The notes under the pieces were generated by a model. It had not been told where the DNA came from and made no database searches. It worked only from the letters and a program-made list of their open reading frames with translations. Position numbers and translations under genes: made by a program. From NCBI GenBank assembly GCA_034189165.1, contig JAXHVN010000047.1, positions 1 through 56,029 of the forward strand: a stretch of DNA of 56,029 bases. The letters are read 5' to 3'. The DNA is from JAASSS01 sp021767745. GTDB lineage: Bacteria > Pseudomonadota > Gammaproteobacteria > UBA5335. This document shows, one piece after another, positions 17,918 through 26,752 of the stretch (position 1 is the first letter of the stretch; the number at the start of each line of letters is the position of its first letter).

Positions 17918-18663
17918 GCCGGCGCCTGCCACAGTGCCCGCTTGCGCACCGGCCGGTGGGTCTGGCACAGCGCCGCGATCGTCTGCAGCCAGAAGGCCCG
18001 CACCGAGGGATAGTCCAGATCGGCGGGATGCACCTCCAGCCGCACCCGGGGCGCCTGCAGCAGCCGGGCGCGCAGCCGACGCAACCACAGGTGCGATACC
18101 CCCCGACGCAGCGCGCTGCGCACGCTGAAGGTCAGCCCGAAGGTCGGCAGCTCCCGAGCGTGTGCGAGATCCAACAGGCGTGTGCGCAGCGCGGTGTGCG
18201 GCAGCGGCCCGGCAGCCAACGCCGCCCGTGCCGGCGCCCCCAGCAGCCAGGCTGGCGCCACGAAGCCGGCCGGCGACCACCCGAGCGCCGCGAACGTCGC
18301 CAGCCCCCGCGCCAGCCGGCGGCTCGCCTCGCGCTGGTCCAGGGCAAGGAACTCCCCCTCCCCGGCCGTGTAGTGCCGCCGCCACCACCACTCGGCGAGA
18401 CCGGCTGCCGGCGGCCCTTCATCCAGGTGCGTATAGCCGTGCAGCCACAGCTCATCGCCGGCACCCAGGCGGGTATCCAGGCAGTGGCGCAGGGCGGGCG
18501 ACGCGGCGATGTGCTGCTGGCGATGGTAGTAGGGGACGACCAACCAGCTGCACGGCAGTCCGCCCAGGCGTGCCTCCAGATCCGCCACGAAGCGCCGCAG
18601 CGGCGGCAGCGTCACCGGCGCCACATCGTGCAGCACGATCGCAAAACGCCGCTCAGGCGGCAC
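17914..18663 (-). CDS. Polysaccharide deacetylase-like protein (DUF2334 type)
   Basis: A 249-residue protein. The N-terminal AIVLHDVAP carries the HD pair expected for metal binding in this deacetylase fold, and DELWLHGYTHLDEGP supplies the second His cluster. It has no obvious signal peptide or membrane helix, so the domain appears cytoplasmic. It overlaps the glycosyltransferase by 11 bases and the membrane protein by four, so the three are co-translated. A likely role is removal of an acetyl group from a sugar made by the neighbour, but the substrate is unknown. Confidence 0.82.
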   Translation of the reverse strand: MPPERRFAIVLHDVAPVTLPPLRRFVADLEARLGGLPCSWLVVPYYHRQQHIAASPALRHCLDTRLGAGDELWLHGYTHLDEGPPAAGLAEWWWRRHYTAGEGEFLALDQREASRRLARGLATFAALGWSPAGFVAPAWLLGAPARAALAAGPLPHTALRTRLLDLAHARELPTFGLTFSVRSALRRGVSHLWLRRLRARLLQAPRVRLEVHPADLDYPSVRAFWLQTIAALCQTHRPVRKRALWQAPA

Positions 18664-19759
18664 GACGCACCAGCTGCCGATAATGGCCCTCCAACTGCGT
18701 GAAACCCCGCTCCCAACTCCAGCAGGCCAGCGCGTACTGCCGCGCCGCGTGCCGCCGCTGCGCCGTGGCTGCCGGGTCGGCGAACAATCGCTGCACCGCC
18801 GCAGCGAGCACGGTCGGTTCGGCCCGCGGCGCCAACTCGCCCACCTCGGCAGTCACCAGCTCCGGCACGGCGCCGGCCGCCACACCGACCACCGGGCAAC
18901 CGCAGGCCAGCGCTTCCAGCAGCACCAGCCCGAAGGACTCGCAGTCCCCGGCATGCACGAAGGCATCGGCGCCGGCCATGATGGCGGCGACTTCCGCCGG
19001 CGTCTGGAACGTCGGCCAGACGCTGACATGCCGACGCCCGCCGCCGGGCATGCCCGGCCCGGCCAGCAGCAGATGGTAGTTGCCGCCGAGCCGGCTCATC
19101 ATGGCGAGCAGCGCGTCGATGTGCTTCTCCGCGCCGGCGCGGCCGACGAAGGCCAGCAACCGGACGCCATCACCCAGCCCCAGCCGCCGGCGCAGTGCCC
19201 GGTCGGCGTGCGGCAACGGGCGAAAGCGCCGGCAGTCCACCCCGAGCGGCTGATGCACCACCTGCGTGACGCCCACGGCCCGCAGCCTGGCCGCCGCGAC
19301 GGCACTGGGCGCGAAGACGATGTCAAAGCCGCGATACAGGCGTCGGACATAGCGGGCGACCAGCCGCGCGGGCAGCCAACCCCGGACCTGGGCCAACGCC
19401 AGCAGATCGGAGTGATAGAAGGCGGCCACCGGCACATGCAGGGCCCGGCCAGCCTGTTGCGCCGCCCAGGCCAGGCGATAGGGATCGCCGACCTCGATCA
19501 GATCCGGCTGCAGCGCGCGCAGCGCGTCGATCCACGGGCCGCCCCGCAACGGGAACCGGTAGCCGTCGCTGAACGGCAGCGGCGGCGCCGGCACCCGCAC
19601 CACCGCCCCGTCGCCCTCGCCAGCCGCTGCCGGCGCCGGCAGCACCAGCGTGTGCCGCCAGCCCGGCCGGCCCGCGAACCAGTCGTGCTTGGCCTGCAGA
19701 TAACGACGCACGCCACCGCTGTGCGGGCCGTAGAACATGGTGATGTCGGCCAGATGCAT
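18653..19759 (-). CDS. GT4-type glycosyltransferase
   Basis: A 368-residue retaining GT-B glycosyltransferase. The N-terminus FYGPHSGGVRRYLQAK is the acceptor-binding start of family 1/4 enzymes (GGVxRY), and the C-terminal domain has DCESFGLVLLEALACGCPVVG, the donor-sugar E-x7-E block. An upstream GTG at 19774 is possible, but ATG at 19759 has a strong GGGAGGT ribosome site five bases before it and was chosen. It heads a three-gene operon with a deacetylase and a YbhN-type membrane protein, suggesting a glycolipid or surface glycan. Confidence 0.9.
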   Translation of the reverse strand: MHLADITMFYGPHSGGVRRYLQAKHDWFAGRPGWRHTLVLPAPAAAGEGDGAVVRVPAPPLPFSDGYRFPLRGGPWIDALRALQPDLIEVGDPYRLAWAAQQAGRALHVPVAAFYHSDLLALAQVRGWLPARLVARYVRRLYRGFDIVFAPSAVAAARLRAVGVTQVVHQPLGVDCRRFRPLPHADRALRRRLGLGDGVRLLAFVGRAGAEKHIDALLAMMSRLGGNYHLLLAGPGMPGGGRRHVSVWPTFQTPAEVAAIMAGADAFVHAGDCESFGLVLLEALACGCPVVGVAAGAVPELVTAEVGELAPRAEPTVLAAAVQRLFADPAATAQRRHAARQYALACWSWERGFTQLEGHYRQLVRRAA

Positions 19760-19873
19760 AGCCACCTCCCTCACGCGCGCCCGATGCTACCGCAGCCGGG
19801 CGAGATACCGATGACGCGCGGATGCCGCCTGCTCCCGCCTGTACTCGCCGCTACCGCTGGCCTGGCGTTTTCG

Positions 19874-19879
19874 TATAAT
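19874..19879 (+). promoter_or_regulatory. Perfect -10 hexamer in the divergent intergenic region
   Basis: TATAAT lies in the 213-base gap between the divergent glycosyltransferase and DUF2059 genes, 99 bases before the chosen ATG of the latter. No convincing -35 stands 16-18 bases upstream, so this is a possible plus-strand promoter with a weak or activator-dependent -35. Confidence 0.35.
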
Positions 19880-19972
19880 CCGGCTATCTGCCCGGGATGG
19901 GCAGCACATAAGAGACCGGCACGCCCAAGGAGGCAACGCAGGATGCGTACTGCCGGCATGAGGAGAGACCAC

Positions 19973-20518
19973 ATGCGGAGCGTTGTAGCCCGGGCCGCCG
20001 CCATGGCGAGCCTGCTGATTCTGATGATGCTGCCGACCCTCGCGTTGGCAGCCCCGCCCGCCGCGGCAGCCGACACCGCCCCGGCGGCCAGCGGCGAGAG
20101 CAAGCACAGCTGCATCCGGCGCCTGCTGGCGCTGACCGGCGACGATAACCTCGTCCAGCACTACGCGCAGGCGATCGCCGAGCGCACCGTTGCGGTGCTG
20201 CGCCACGTCCGCCCCGACCTGCCGCGCCCGCTGCTGGCGCTGGCCGAGCGCGAGGCGCACGAGAGCGTGACCGAGGCGAGCGAACAGCACGATCCGGTCG
20301 AGGACATGGTCGAGATCTACGATCGGCATTTCACGCACGAGGAGATCGACGCGCTGCTGGCGTTCTACGACAGTCCGCTCGGCCGCAAGAGCATCGCCGT
20401 GCTGCCGCAGATCAGCGCGGAAAGCGCCGCGGTGGGCGAGGCCTGGGGGCATGAGATCGGCCCGCAGGTGCAGTCGCGCGTGCGGGAGCGGTTGACGGCC
20501 GCTGGCGTCGACCTCTGA
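19973..20518 (+). CDS. Exported DUF2059-domain protein
   Basis: A 181-residue protein with a clear signal peptide: basic start MRSVVAR, hydrophobic core ASLLILMMLPTLALA and cleavage before AAPP. The C-terminal half has the DUF2059 signature FTHEEIDALLAFYDSPLGRK. DUF2059 proteins are periplasmic helical proteins of unknown function. Three in-frame ATGs compete (19943, 19958, 19973). The last has GGAGAG close upstream and gives the cleanest signal peptide; 19943 has AAGGAGG nine bases before it and cannot be excluded. It is probably co-transcribed with the amidotransferase 25 bases downstream. Confidence 0.85.
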   Translation: MRSVVARAAAMASLLILMMLPTLALAAPPAAAADTAPAASGESKHSCIRRLLALTGDDNLVQHYAQAIAERTVAVLRHVRPDLPRPLLALAEREAHESVTEASEQHDPVEDMVEIYDRHFTHEEIDALLAFYDSPLGRKSIAVLPQISAESAAVGEAWGHEIGPQVQSRVRERLTAAGVDL

Positions 20519-20543
20519 CCCACCACGACGACGCCCGGTACCG

Positions 20544-21227
20544 ATGCGCATCCGCTGCCTGCAGCATGTGCCCTTCGAGAATGCCGGGGCAATAGCGGAC
20601 TGGGCCCGCGCCGAGGGCCACGACTGGGCCACAGTTCCGGTCTGGGAGGCGGCGCTGCCGACACCGGACCGGTTCGACTGGCTGATCGTCATGGGCGGGC
20701 CGATGAGCGTCCACGACGTGGCGCGCTACCCCTGGCTCGAGGCCGAGCAGGCGTTGCTGCGCGAGGCGCTCGATCGGGGCCGACGCGTGCTGGGCATCTG
20801 CCTCGGGGCGCAGCTGCTGGCCACGGCGCTGGGCGGCGTCGTCAGCGCAGCCCGCACGCCGGAGATCGGCTGGTGGCCGATAGCGGTGACCGTTGCCGGC
20901 GCCGATTGCCCCGTCACCGGCTGGCCACCCGAACTCACCGTGTTCCACTGGCACGGCGAGCAGTTCGACCTACCGCCTGGCGCCACCAGCCTGGCGCGCA
21001 GCGAAGCCTGCCCGCACCAGGGATTCCATCTGGGTCCGCGCGTGGTGGGTCTGCAGTTTCATCTGGAGATGCTGCCGCAGGGCATCGAGCGACTGGCAAC
21101 GGCGTGCAGCGACGACCTCGTTCCCGGGCCGTTCGTGCAGCAGCGGGAGCGCCTGGCAGGCACGCCGGCGCAACGGCGCCAGGCGCTGGCTGCACTGCAC
21201 CGGCTACTGGGGGCGATGGCAACCTAG
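20544..21227 (+). CDS. Class I glutamine amidotransferase (GMP-synthase-like)
   Basis: A 227-residue stand-alone class I amidotransferase domain. The nucleophile elbow GICLGAQLLA, the oxyanion block VMGGPMSVHD and the catalytic His/Glu in GLQFHLEML are all present, so glutaminase-type chemistry is expected. Stand-alone proteins of this family act on varied substrates (gamma-glutamyl hydrolysis or amidation) and the partner here is unknown. It is not GuaA: there is no ATP-pyrophosphatase domain. It follows DUF2059 by 25 bases. Confidence 0.87.
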   Translation: MRIRCLQHVPFENAGAIADWARAEGHDWATVPVWEAALPTPDRFDWLIVMGGPMSVHDVARYPWLEAEQALLREALDRGRRVLGICLGAQLLATALGGVVSAARTPEIGWWPIAVTVAGADCPVTGWPPELTVFHWHGEQFDLPPGATSLARSEACPHQGFHLGPRVVGLQFHLEMLPQGIERLATACSDDLVPGPFVQQRERLAGTPAQRRQALAALHRLLGAMAT

Positions 21228-21273
21228 CCGCGGCGGCGCCACCAGCCAACCTGGCCGCAGGCCCAGCACAGAC

Positions 21274-22014
21274 TCAGGCCGCCGCGAGCGCCGCCAGCAA
21301 AATCCGCCGCACGGCAGCCAGCGAGGTCTCCAGGCTGGCCGCGATCTCCGCGTGGATGTCCTGCCCCGCCGGCCCCATGCCGGCGGCCCAGTTGACGGAG
21401 GCCGCCACCGCCGCGTACGGCAGCCCGAGCTCGCGCGCCAGCGCCGCCTCGGGCATGGCCGTCATGCCGATCATGTCGCAGCCGTCGCGCTGCAGCCGAC
21501 GCACCTCGGCCGCCGTCTCCAGCCGCGGACCGTTCGTGACGCCGTAGGTGCCCTGCGCCAGCACGGCGACGTCCGCCGCGGTGGCGGCGGCGAGCAGCCG
21601 GCCTCGCCAGTGCGGATCGTACGGCTCGGTGAAGTCCACGTGCGTGAAGTCGCCGGCACGGGCATAGCTGTGGGCCCGGCCACTGGTGTAGTCGATCAGC
21701 TGATCCGGCACCGCCACCCGTCCCGGCCCCAGCGCCGGATGGATGCCGCCCACCGCGGCCACCGCCAGCACGACCTGCGCGCCGGCCGCCCGCAGCGCCC
21801 AGAGGTTGGCGCGATAGTTCACCTGCTGCGGTGCCAGCGTGTGCCGCTGGCCGTGACGCGGCAGGAACAGCACCGGGTGGTCTCCGAAGCGGCCCCGCTG
21901 CACCGGCGCCGAGGGCAGCCCCCAGGGCGTCGCTCGTGGCTCGTGGCGCTCCAGGGCGAAACTCGCCAGCGAGGTCAGCCCCGTGCCGCCGATGATCGCG
22001 ATGCGGGCAGTCAC
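21274..22014 (-). CDS. mtiP: S-methyl-5'-thioinosine phosphorylase / MTA phosphorylase family
   Basis: A 246-residue PNP/MTAP-family nucleoside phosphorylase. The N-terminal phosphate loop IIGGTGLTSL, the RHG block LPRHGQRHTLAP and the central GTYGVTNGPRLETAAE identify the family. In the base-binding strand it reads ASVNWAAGMG, with Asn where adenosine-specific MTA phosphorylases have Asp, which suggests a 6-oxopurine such as methylthioinosine. The enzyme would release hypoxanthine from polyamine/methionine salvage. The gene upstream, hpt, would convert that hypoxanthine to IMP, a good fit. The start is GTG at 22014 in a GTGA overlap with hpt. Confidence 0.82.
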   Translation of the reverse strand: MTARIAIIGGTGLTSLASFALERHEPRATPWGLPSAPVQRGRFGDHPVLFLPRHGQRHTLAPQQVNYRANLWALRAAGAQVVLAVAAVGGIHPALGPGRVAVPDQLIDYTSGRAHSYARAGDFTHVDFTEPYDPHWRGRLLAAATAADVAVLAQGTYGVTNGPRLETAAEVRRLQRDGCDMIGMTAMPEAALARELGLPYAAVAASVNWAAGMGPAGQDIHAEIAASLETSLAAVRRILLAALAAA

Positions 22015-22562
22015 GCCGGCAGTGCCCAAATGCCCGGCAGATTCCGGTAGCAGCCCTCGTAGTCCATGCCGGCGCCGAAGACATAGCGATCCGGCACTTC
22101 CAGCCCCACCAGATCGGCGCCGGCGCGGGTGGCACGGCCGTGGGCCTTGCGGCACAGCACCACGGTCAGCACCCGCGCCGCCCCTTCCTGCTGGCACCAG
22201 CGCTGCAGCGCCGCCAGCGTCACGCCCTCATCTAGGATGTCGTCGACCAGCACCACGGTGCGCCCGGCCAGCGGGCAGCTCGGCCGCGCCTGCCAGTGCA
22301 GCTCGCCGCCGGTGGTGGCGCCGCGATAGCGGGTGGCATGCACGTAGTCGAGCTGCAGCGGTTCGGCCAGGCGCTCTGCCAGCGCGGCGGCGGGAATCAT
22401 CCCGCCGATCATCACCGGCAGCAGCAGCGGATATTGGCCTTGCAGCCGCTCGGCCAGCGCCAGCGCCAGCCGATCGTAGGCGGCCGCCACGGCCGGTGCC
22501 GGATGAATGCATTCGGCCCCTGCGAGCACCTCGGTCGGTGCCTGGGAGACTGGCTGGCTCAC
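22011..22562 (-). CDS. hpt: Hypoxanthine-guanine phosphoribosyltransferase
   Basis: A 183-residue type I phosphoribosyltransferase that converts hypoxanthine or guanine to nucleotides using PRPP. The PRPP-binding motif VVLVDDILDEGVTL and the base-contact region near the C-terminus (VGLEVPDRYVFGAGMDY) are present. The start is GTG, overlapping the nagZ stop (GTGA). It sits next to a nucleoside phosphorylase that would supply its base. Confidence 0.93.
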   Translation of the reverse strand: MSQPVSQAPTEVLAGAECIHPAPAVAAAYDRLALALAERLQGQYPLLLPVMIGGMIPAAALAERLAEPLQLDYVHATRYRGATTGGELHWQARPSCPLAGRTVVLVDDILDEGVTLAALQRWCQQEGAARVLTVVLCRKAHGRATRAGADLVGLEVPDRYVFGAGMDYEGCYRNLPGIWALPA

Positions 22563-23587
22563 GCGTGCGCGGCCGGCTCGGCGAGCAGGCCGGCCAGTTC
22601 GCGCGCCTGTGCCCGGCGCCCCGGGTCGGCGCCGGGACGGTGGGCGCCGAGCAGGCGGTCGTAACGCCGGCGGAAATGCCGCCCGGCCTGCCAGTGGAGC
22701 TGGTCGAGCACCGTGACCAGCGCGTGGCGATCGTTGCAGATCGGCAGCAGCTCACAGCCGGCATCGAGCGCCGCGGCGGCGCGCACCCGGGCATCGCCGA
22801 GCTGGGCGGCTGCCGCCATGTTCAGATCGTCGCTGATGATCATACCGTCATAGCCGATCCGCTCGCGCAGGATCTGCCGCAACCAGATGCGCGAGAAGGT
22901 CGCCGGCACGTCATCCACGGCCGGGTAGACCACATGGGCGCTCATCAGGCCCGGGATGCCTTCATGGGCGAGCTGCGCGAACGCCAGCAGGTCGCGATGT
23001 TCGATCTGCTCGATGCCGCGCGCATCCAGCGGCAGCATGACATGCGAATCGCCGCTGACCGAGCCGTGGCCGGGGAAGTGCTTGCCCACCGCCGCCATGC
23101 CGGCCTCGCGCATGCCGCCGATGAAGGCGACCGCCAGCTCGATCACGGCGGCCGGCTCGCGGTGGAAGGCACGATCGCCGATGACCTCGGCGTTGCCGGC
23201 GACATCGAGCACCGGCGCGAAGCTGAGATCGATATCGAGGTCGCGCAGCTCGGCGGCCAGCAGCCAGCCCAGTTCCTGCGCCTGTGCCCGGGCTTGGGCC
23301 GGATCGGCTTCAAAGCGCCGGCCCAGCGCGGCCATCGGCGGCAGCTCGGTGAAGCCATGGCGCAGCCGCTGCACGCGACCGCCTTCCTGATCCACCGTGA
23401 TCAGCAGCGGGCTGCGCAGCTGGCGCAGGCTGAAGATCAGCTCTGCCAGCTGCGCGGGGTTGTCGTAGTTGCGCGAGAACAGGATGACGCCACCGACCAG
23501 CGGGTGCATCACCAGCTCGCGCTCCTCGGCCGTCAGCTGCGTGCCCGCCAGGTCCATGATCACCGGTCCGGGGTGTCGCGTGCTCAT
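22559..23587 (-). CDS. nagZ: Beta-N-acetylhexosaminidase (NagZ)
   Basis: A 342-residue GH3 enzyme that removes GlcNAc from 1,6-anhydro-muropeptides in cytoplasmic cell-wall recycling. The acid/base dyad is in KHFPGHGSVSGDSH and the catalytic Asp in IISDDLNMAA. VDQEGGRVQRL is the substrate-binding block. There is no signal peptide, as expected. The open frame extends upstream, but ATG at 23587 begins the conserved domain and makes an ATGA overlap with the L,D-transpeptidase gene. The neighbour's cell-wall role matches. Confidence 0.97.
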   Translation of the reverse strand: MSTRHPGPVIMDLAGTQLTAEERELVMHPLVGGVILFSRNYDNPAQLAELIFSLRQLRSPLLITVDQEGGRVQRLRHGFTELPPMAALGRRFEADPAQARAQAQELGWLLAAELRDLDIDLSFAPVLDVAGNAEVIGDRAFHREPAAVIELAVAFIGGMREAGMAAVGKHFPGHGSVSGDSHVMLPLDARGIEQIEHRDLLAFAQLAHEGIPGLMSAHVVYPAVDDVPATFSRIWLRQILRERIGYDGMIISDDLNMAAAAQLGDARVRAAAALDAGCELLPICNDRHALVTVLDQLHWQAGRHFRRRYDRLLGAHRPGADPGRRAQARELAGLLAEPAAHA

Positions 23588-24123
23588 GCGTCCGTCTCCT
23601 GTTCGCTGTCGATGAGGACCGGCATGCCGGCATAGCATCGCGGGAAAAGTTCCAGCAGAGCCGGCGTGTGCAGCCGGATGCAACCATGCGAGGCCGGCAC
23701 GCCCATCGGTTCGGTCGCCGGCGTGCCGTGGATATAGATATAGCGGCGCATGCTGTCGACCGCACCGCCCCGGTTGAAGCCCGGCTGCTCGCCGCACAGC
23801 CAGAGGATGCGGGTGAGGATCCAGTCCCGCGCCGGATAGCGCGCCGCCAGGGCGGCGTCGTAGATCTCGCCGGTGGGCCGCCGGCCGACGAAGACGGTAT
23901 CGGCCGGCGTGCCGGCGCCGATCAGCGCGCGGATGCGATGACGCCCGCGCGGGGTGCAGCCGCTGCCATTGCGCTCGCCGGGGCCATTGGCGGCGCTGGA
24001 GATCGCCCATGCCGCCAGCCCGGCTCCGTCCGCGGCCAGCAGCGCCAGCTGCTGGCGCGCCAGGTCGATGCGCAGCCGGCTGCCGGGCAGCGGCGCGTTC
24101 AGCCGCGCTCCGCCGCCGTCCAT
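23584..24123 (-). CDS. YkuD-type L,D-transpeptidase
   Basis: A 179-residue protein with the catalytic signature HGTPATEPMGVPASHGCIRL, in which the Cys and preceding His are the active residues of L,D-transpeptidases that cross-link or anchor peptidoglycan. No signal peptide is visible: the N-terminus runs straight into the domain. Either the protein is cytoplasmic, leaves by another route, or starts elsewhere. Its ATG lies 25 bases inside the CYTH gene and its stop overlaps nagZ. Pairing with nagZ fits peptidoglycan metabolism. Confidence 0.9.
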   Translation of the reverse strand: MDGGGARLNAPLPGSRLRIDLARQQLALLAADGAGLAAWAISSAANGPGERNGSGCTPRGRHRIRALIGAGTPADTVFVGRRPTGEIYDAALAARYPARDWILTRILWLCGEQPGFNRGGAVDSMRRYIYIHGTPATEPMGVPASHGCIRLHTPALLELFPRCYAGMPVLIDSEQETDA

Positions 24124-24584
24124 TCGCAGTAGGGTCGGCGGGCCAGCGCGGCATTGTAGTAGCGCAGCTCGTCGGTCACTTCCGCCCCGATCCAGGGCGG
24201 GCGCTCGAAGGTTTCGTCCGGCTCGCCGAGCTCGATCTCGGCGACCACCAGCCCGGCGTTGTCGCCCTCGAAGACGTCGATCTCCCAGGTGTGCTCACCG
24301 TAGGGCACCCAGTAGCGTCGTTTGGCGATCTGCGGCCCCTCGCAGAGGTTGGCGAGGATCTCCTCCGCGTCGGCCAGCGGGATGGCGTACTGGAACTCGT
24401 GGCGTACCCGGCCCGGCGTGACGCTCTTGATGTTCAGGTACGCCTGCTCGCCGTCTGTTCGCACGCGGATCGAGCTCTTGCCCTGCTGCGTCAGGTACGC
24501 CTGTACGAAGGCCGCCTCGCGCACCGCGGCTTCCCGCCAGCGCGCATCGCGCACCCGAAACTTGCGTTCGATCTCCAGGCCCAT
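24099..24584 (-). CDS. CYTH-domain (triphosphate tunnel) protein
   Basis: A 161-residue CYTH protein opening with GLEIERKF, the ExExK triphosphate-binding motif, followed by alternating basic and acidic strands (SIRVRTDGEQAYLNIK, WEIDVFEGDNAGLVVAEIEL) expected of a tunnel fold. Bacterial relatives are often inorganic triphosphatases; the substrate cannot be fixed here. ATG at 24584 was chosen as the start of the domain. It lies 13 bases after rlmD and overlaps the transpeptidase by 25 bases. Confidence 0.92.
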   Translation of the reverse strand: MGLEIERKFRVRDARWREAAVREAAFVQAYLTQQGKSSIRVRTDGEQAYLNIKSVTPGRVRHEFQYAIPLADAEEILANLCEGPQIAKRRYWVPYGEHTWEIDVFEGDNAGLVVAEIELGEPDETFERPPWIGAEVTDELRYYNAALARRPYCEWTAAERG

Positions 24585-24597
24585 CTCGCTTCCGTCG

Positions 24598-25947
24598 TCA
24601 GTCCCGCTCGAACAGTGCCATCGATTCGACGTGCGCCGTATGCGGGAACATGTCCATGATGCCGGCCGCAGCCAGCCGATACCCGTGCTCGCCCACCAGC
24701 CGCCCGGCATCGCGCGCCAGCGTCGCCGGATGGCAGGACACATAGACAATGCGACGCGGCCCGGTGCGCGCAAGCCACGGCAGAATGGCCTCGGCGCCCG
24801 ATCGCGGCGGATCGAGCAGGACGCCGTCAACGCCCGTCCGGGCCCACGCCGGCAGGTCCGCCGGCGCTGCGCCGCCGGCCGGCGGCGTGTACAGATCGGC
24901 CACCGAGAAACTGACGTTGTCGATCCCATGGCGCCGGCCGTTGTACTCGGCCTGCGACACCAGCTCGGCTGCGCCCTCGATCCCATGCACGCGCCCGGCA
25001 TGCCGCGCCAGCGGCAGCGTGAAGTTGCCAATGCCGCAGAACAGGTCCAGCACCCGCCAGTCCGGCGCCGGCGCCAGCAGATCGATCGCCTGCTGCACCA
25101 TCTGGCGGTTGATCTCGTGGTTGATCTGCGTGAATTGGGTTGGCGTGAAATGCATCTCGAGATCGAAGTCCGGCAGCTCGTAGGCCAGCGGCGGCGGCGG
25201 CCCCGTGAGCGGTTCGAGCGACTCCGGACCGCCATGCTGCAGGAAGATCTGCAGGCCGTGCGTCTCGGCGAACGCCGCCAGCTGCGCGCGATCGGACGCA
25301 CTGGGCGGGGCGAGCACACGCAGCACCAGCGCGGTGGCATTGTCCGCCACGGCCACCTCGATCTGCGGCAGTTGCGTGCGGATGCCAAGACCGCCGATCA
25401 GCGCCGAGAGCGGCAGGAGCAGTGCCCCGACCTGGGGGTGCAGCACCTCGCAGCGCTGGCAGTCGGCGACGTAGGGCGCGCGCCGCTCGCGAAATCCCAC
25501 CAGCACCCGTCCCTTGGCAGGCACGTCCTTCACCGCCAGGCGCGCCTTGCGCCGATAGCCCAGAGCCGGGCCGGCGAGCGGGGGCAGCACCCGTGCCGGC
25601 TGCACCCCGCCGATGCGCTGCAGGTTCTCCAGCAGGCCGGCGGCCTTGGCCTCGCGCTGCGCGGCCGGTGCCAGGTGCTGCAGCGCACAGCCACCGCAGA
25701 CGCCAAAGTGCGCGCAGGGCGGCGTCACCCGGTCCGGCGAGGGTTGCAGCACCTCGAGGGCGTCGCCCTCATCGTAATCACGCCGCTTGCGCCAGCGCTG
25801 GTAGCGCACCCGCTCACCCGGCAGGGCGTTGTGGATGAAAGCCGTCTTGCCCTCGACCCGGCCGATGCCGCGGCCATCGTGTGCCAGCGCATCCACGGCC
25901 AGCTCGATCGGCGCCGCCGGCGCCGAGCGTGTCCTGCGCCGGCCCAT
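24598..25947 (-). CDS. rlmD: 23S rRNA (uracil-1939-C5)-methyltransferase
   Basis: A 449-residue SAM-dependent RNA methyltransferase. The N-terminal TRAM domain (residues about 10-70) is followed by the iron-sulfur motif CAHFGVCGGC with a fourth Cys in CQRC, then the Rossmann fold LDLFCGIGNFTLPLA, the DPPRSG block and the nucleophilic Cys in YVSCHPATLARD. Length fits RlmD (433 in E. coli). The ATG overlaps the exonuclease stop by one base (TGATG), which decided the start over the longer frame. Confidence 0.96.
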   Translation of the reverse strand: MGRRRTRSAPAAPIELAVDALAHDGRGIGRVEGKTAFIHNALPGERVRYQRWRKRRDYDEGDALEVLQPSPDRVTPPCAHFGVCGGCALQHLAPAAQREAKAAGLLENLQRIGGVQPARVLPPLAGPALGYRRKARLAVKDVPAKGRVLVGFRERRAPYVADCQRCEVLHPQVGALLLPLSALIGGLGIRTQLPQIEVAVADNATALVLRVLAPPSASDRAQLAAFAETHGLQIFLQHGGPESLEPLTGPPPPLAYELPDFDLEMHFTPTQFTQINHEINRQMVQQAIDLLAPAPDWRVLDLFCGIGNFTLPLARHAGRVHGIEGAAELVSQAEYNGRRHGIDNVSFSVADLYTPPAGGAAPADLPAWARTGVDGVLLDPPRSGAEAILPWLARTGPRRIVYVSCHPATLARDAGRLVGEHGYRLAAAGIMDMFPHTAHVESMALFERD

Positions 25948-26744
25948 CAGTCGAGGCCGCAGCCGCCGGCAGCGCGCCAGCGCTCGGCGAAGGCACGCAG
26001 ATGCGCGGGCTCGGCCGTCGTCAGCATATCGAGGATCTGGCGCGAAGACTGGCCGTAGGCCTCGGCCGTGAGCCGGCCCCGCATCAGCTCGAAGCGCAGG
26101 TAGATCAGGAAGGTGTTGAGCACATCGATTTCGCAGTAGTTGCGGATCCGCTCGCGCTCGCCCGCCTGCCAGGCCGGCCAGACCGCACCGCCGCTCATGC
26201 CGAGTTTGCCCGGCAGGCCGAGCATCAGCGCGACGTCCTCCAGCTTCGCCCCGCCCCGTGGCTGATAGCCGGCGAGCACGTCCATCAGGTCGAGGTGGCG
26301 CCAGTGGAAACGGCCGAGATAGTTGTTGTAGCGGTGCGAGGCGTGCAGCTCGCCGGTGTCCCAGTAGCAGGGCGCGCTGATGCCGTGCAGCAGGGCCCGG
26401 TAATGCAGCACCGGCAGGTCGAAGCCGGCGCCGTTCCAGGAGACGATGGTCGGACGCAGCCGCTCGATGCCGTCGAAGAAGCGGCCGATCAGTTCGGCCT
26501 CGTCCGCCTCCGGCTCGCCGAGCGACCACACCCGGAACTGCTCGCCGCTGTGCAGACAGGCGGCAATGGCCACGATCCGATGCTGCGCCAGCGGCAGAAA
26601 ATCGCTGGTGCCGCCAGTGCGGCGGCGCTGCTGCTGGAACATCAGCTCCGCGACCTCGGCATCCGGCAGGTCGTCCACCTCCAGCAGGCGCCGGCCGGTG
26701 GCGACATCCGGCACCGTCTCGATGTCGAAGGCGAAGACGTTCAC
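25947..26744 (-). CDS. PolB-like 3'-5' exonuclease
   Basis: A 265-residue DnaQ/DEDD-fold nuclease. Exo I FDIETVPD is at residues 6-13, Exo II SWNGAGFDLPVL mid-protein and Exo III YCEIDVLNT near the C-terminus, so the DEDDy acidic residues appear complete. It corresponds to the stand-alone PolB-type exonuclease family common in proteobacteria, whose substrate is not established. It lies eight bases after cysM and overlaps rlmD by one base. Confidence 0.9.
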   Translation of the reverse strand: MNVFAFDIETVPDVATGRRLLEVDDLPDAEVAELMFQQQRRRTGGTSDFLPLAQHRIVAIAACLHSGEQFRVWSLGEPEADEAELIGRFFDGIERLRPTIVSWNGAGFDLPVLHYRALLHGISAPCYWDTGELHASHRYNNYLGRFHWRHLDLMDVLAGYQPRGGAKLEDVALMLGLPGKLGMSGGAVWPAWQAGERERIRNYCEIDVLNTFLIYLRFELMRGRLTAEAYGQSSRQILDMLTTAEPAHLRAFAERWRAAGGCGLD

Positions 26745-26752
26745 GCCGGACG

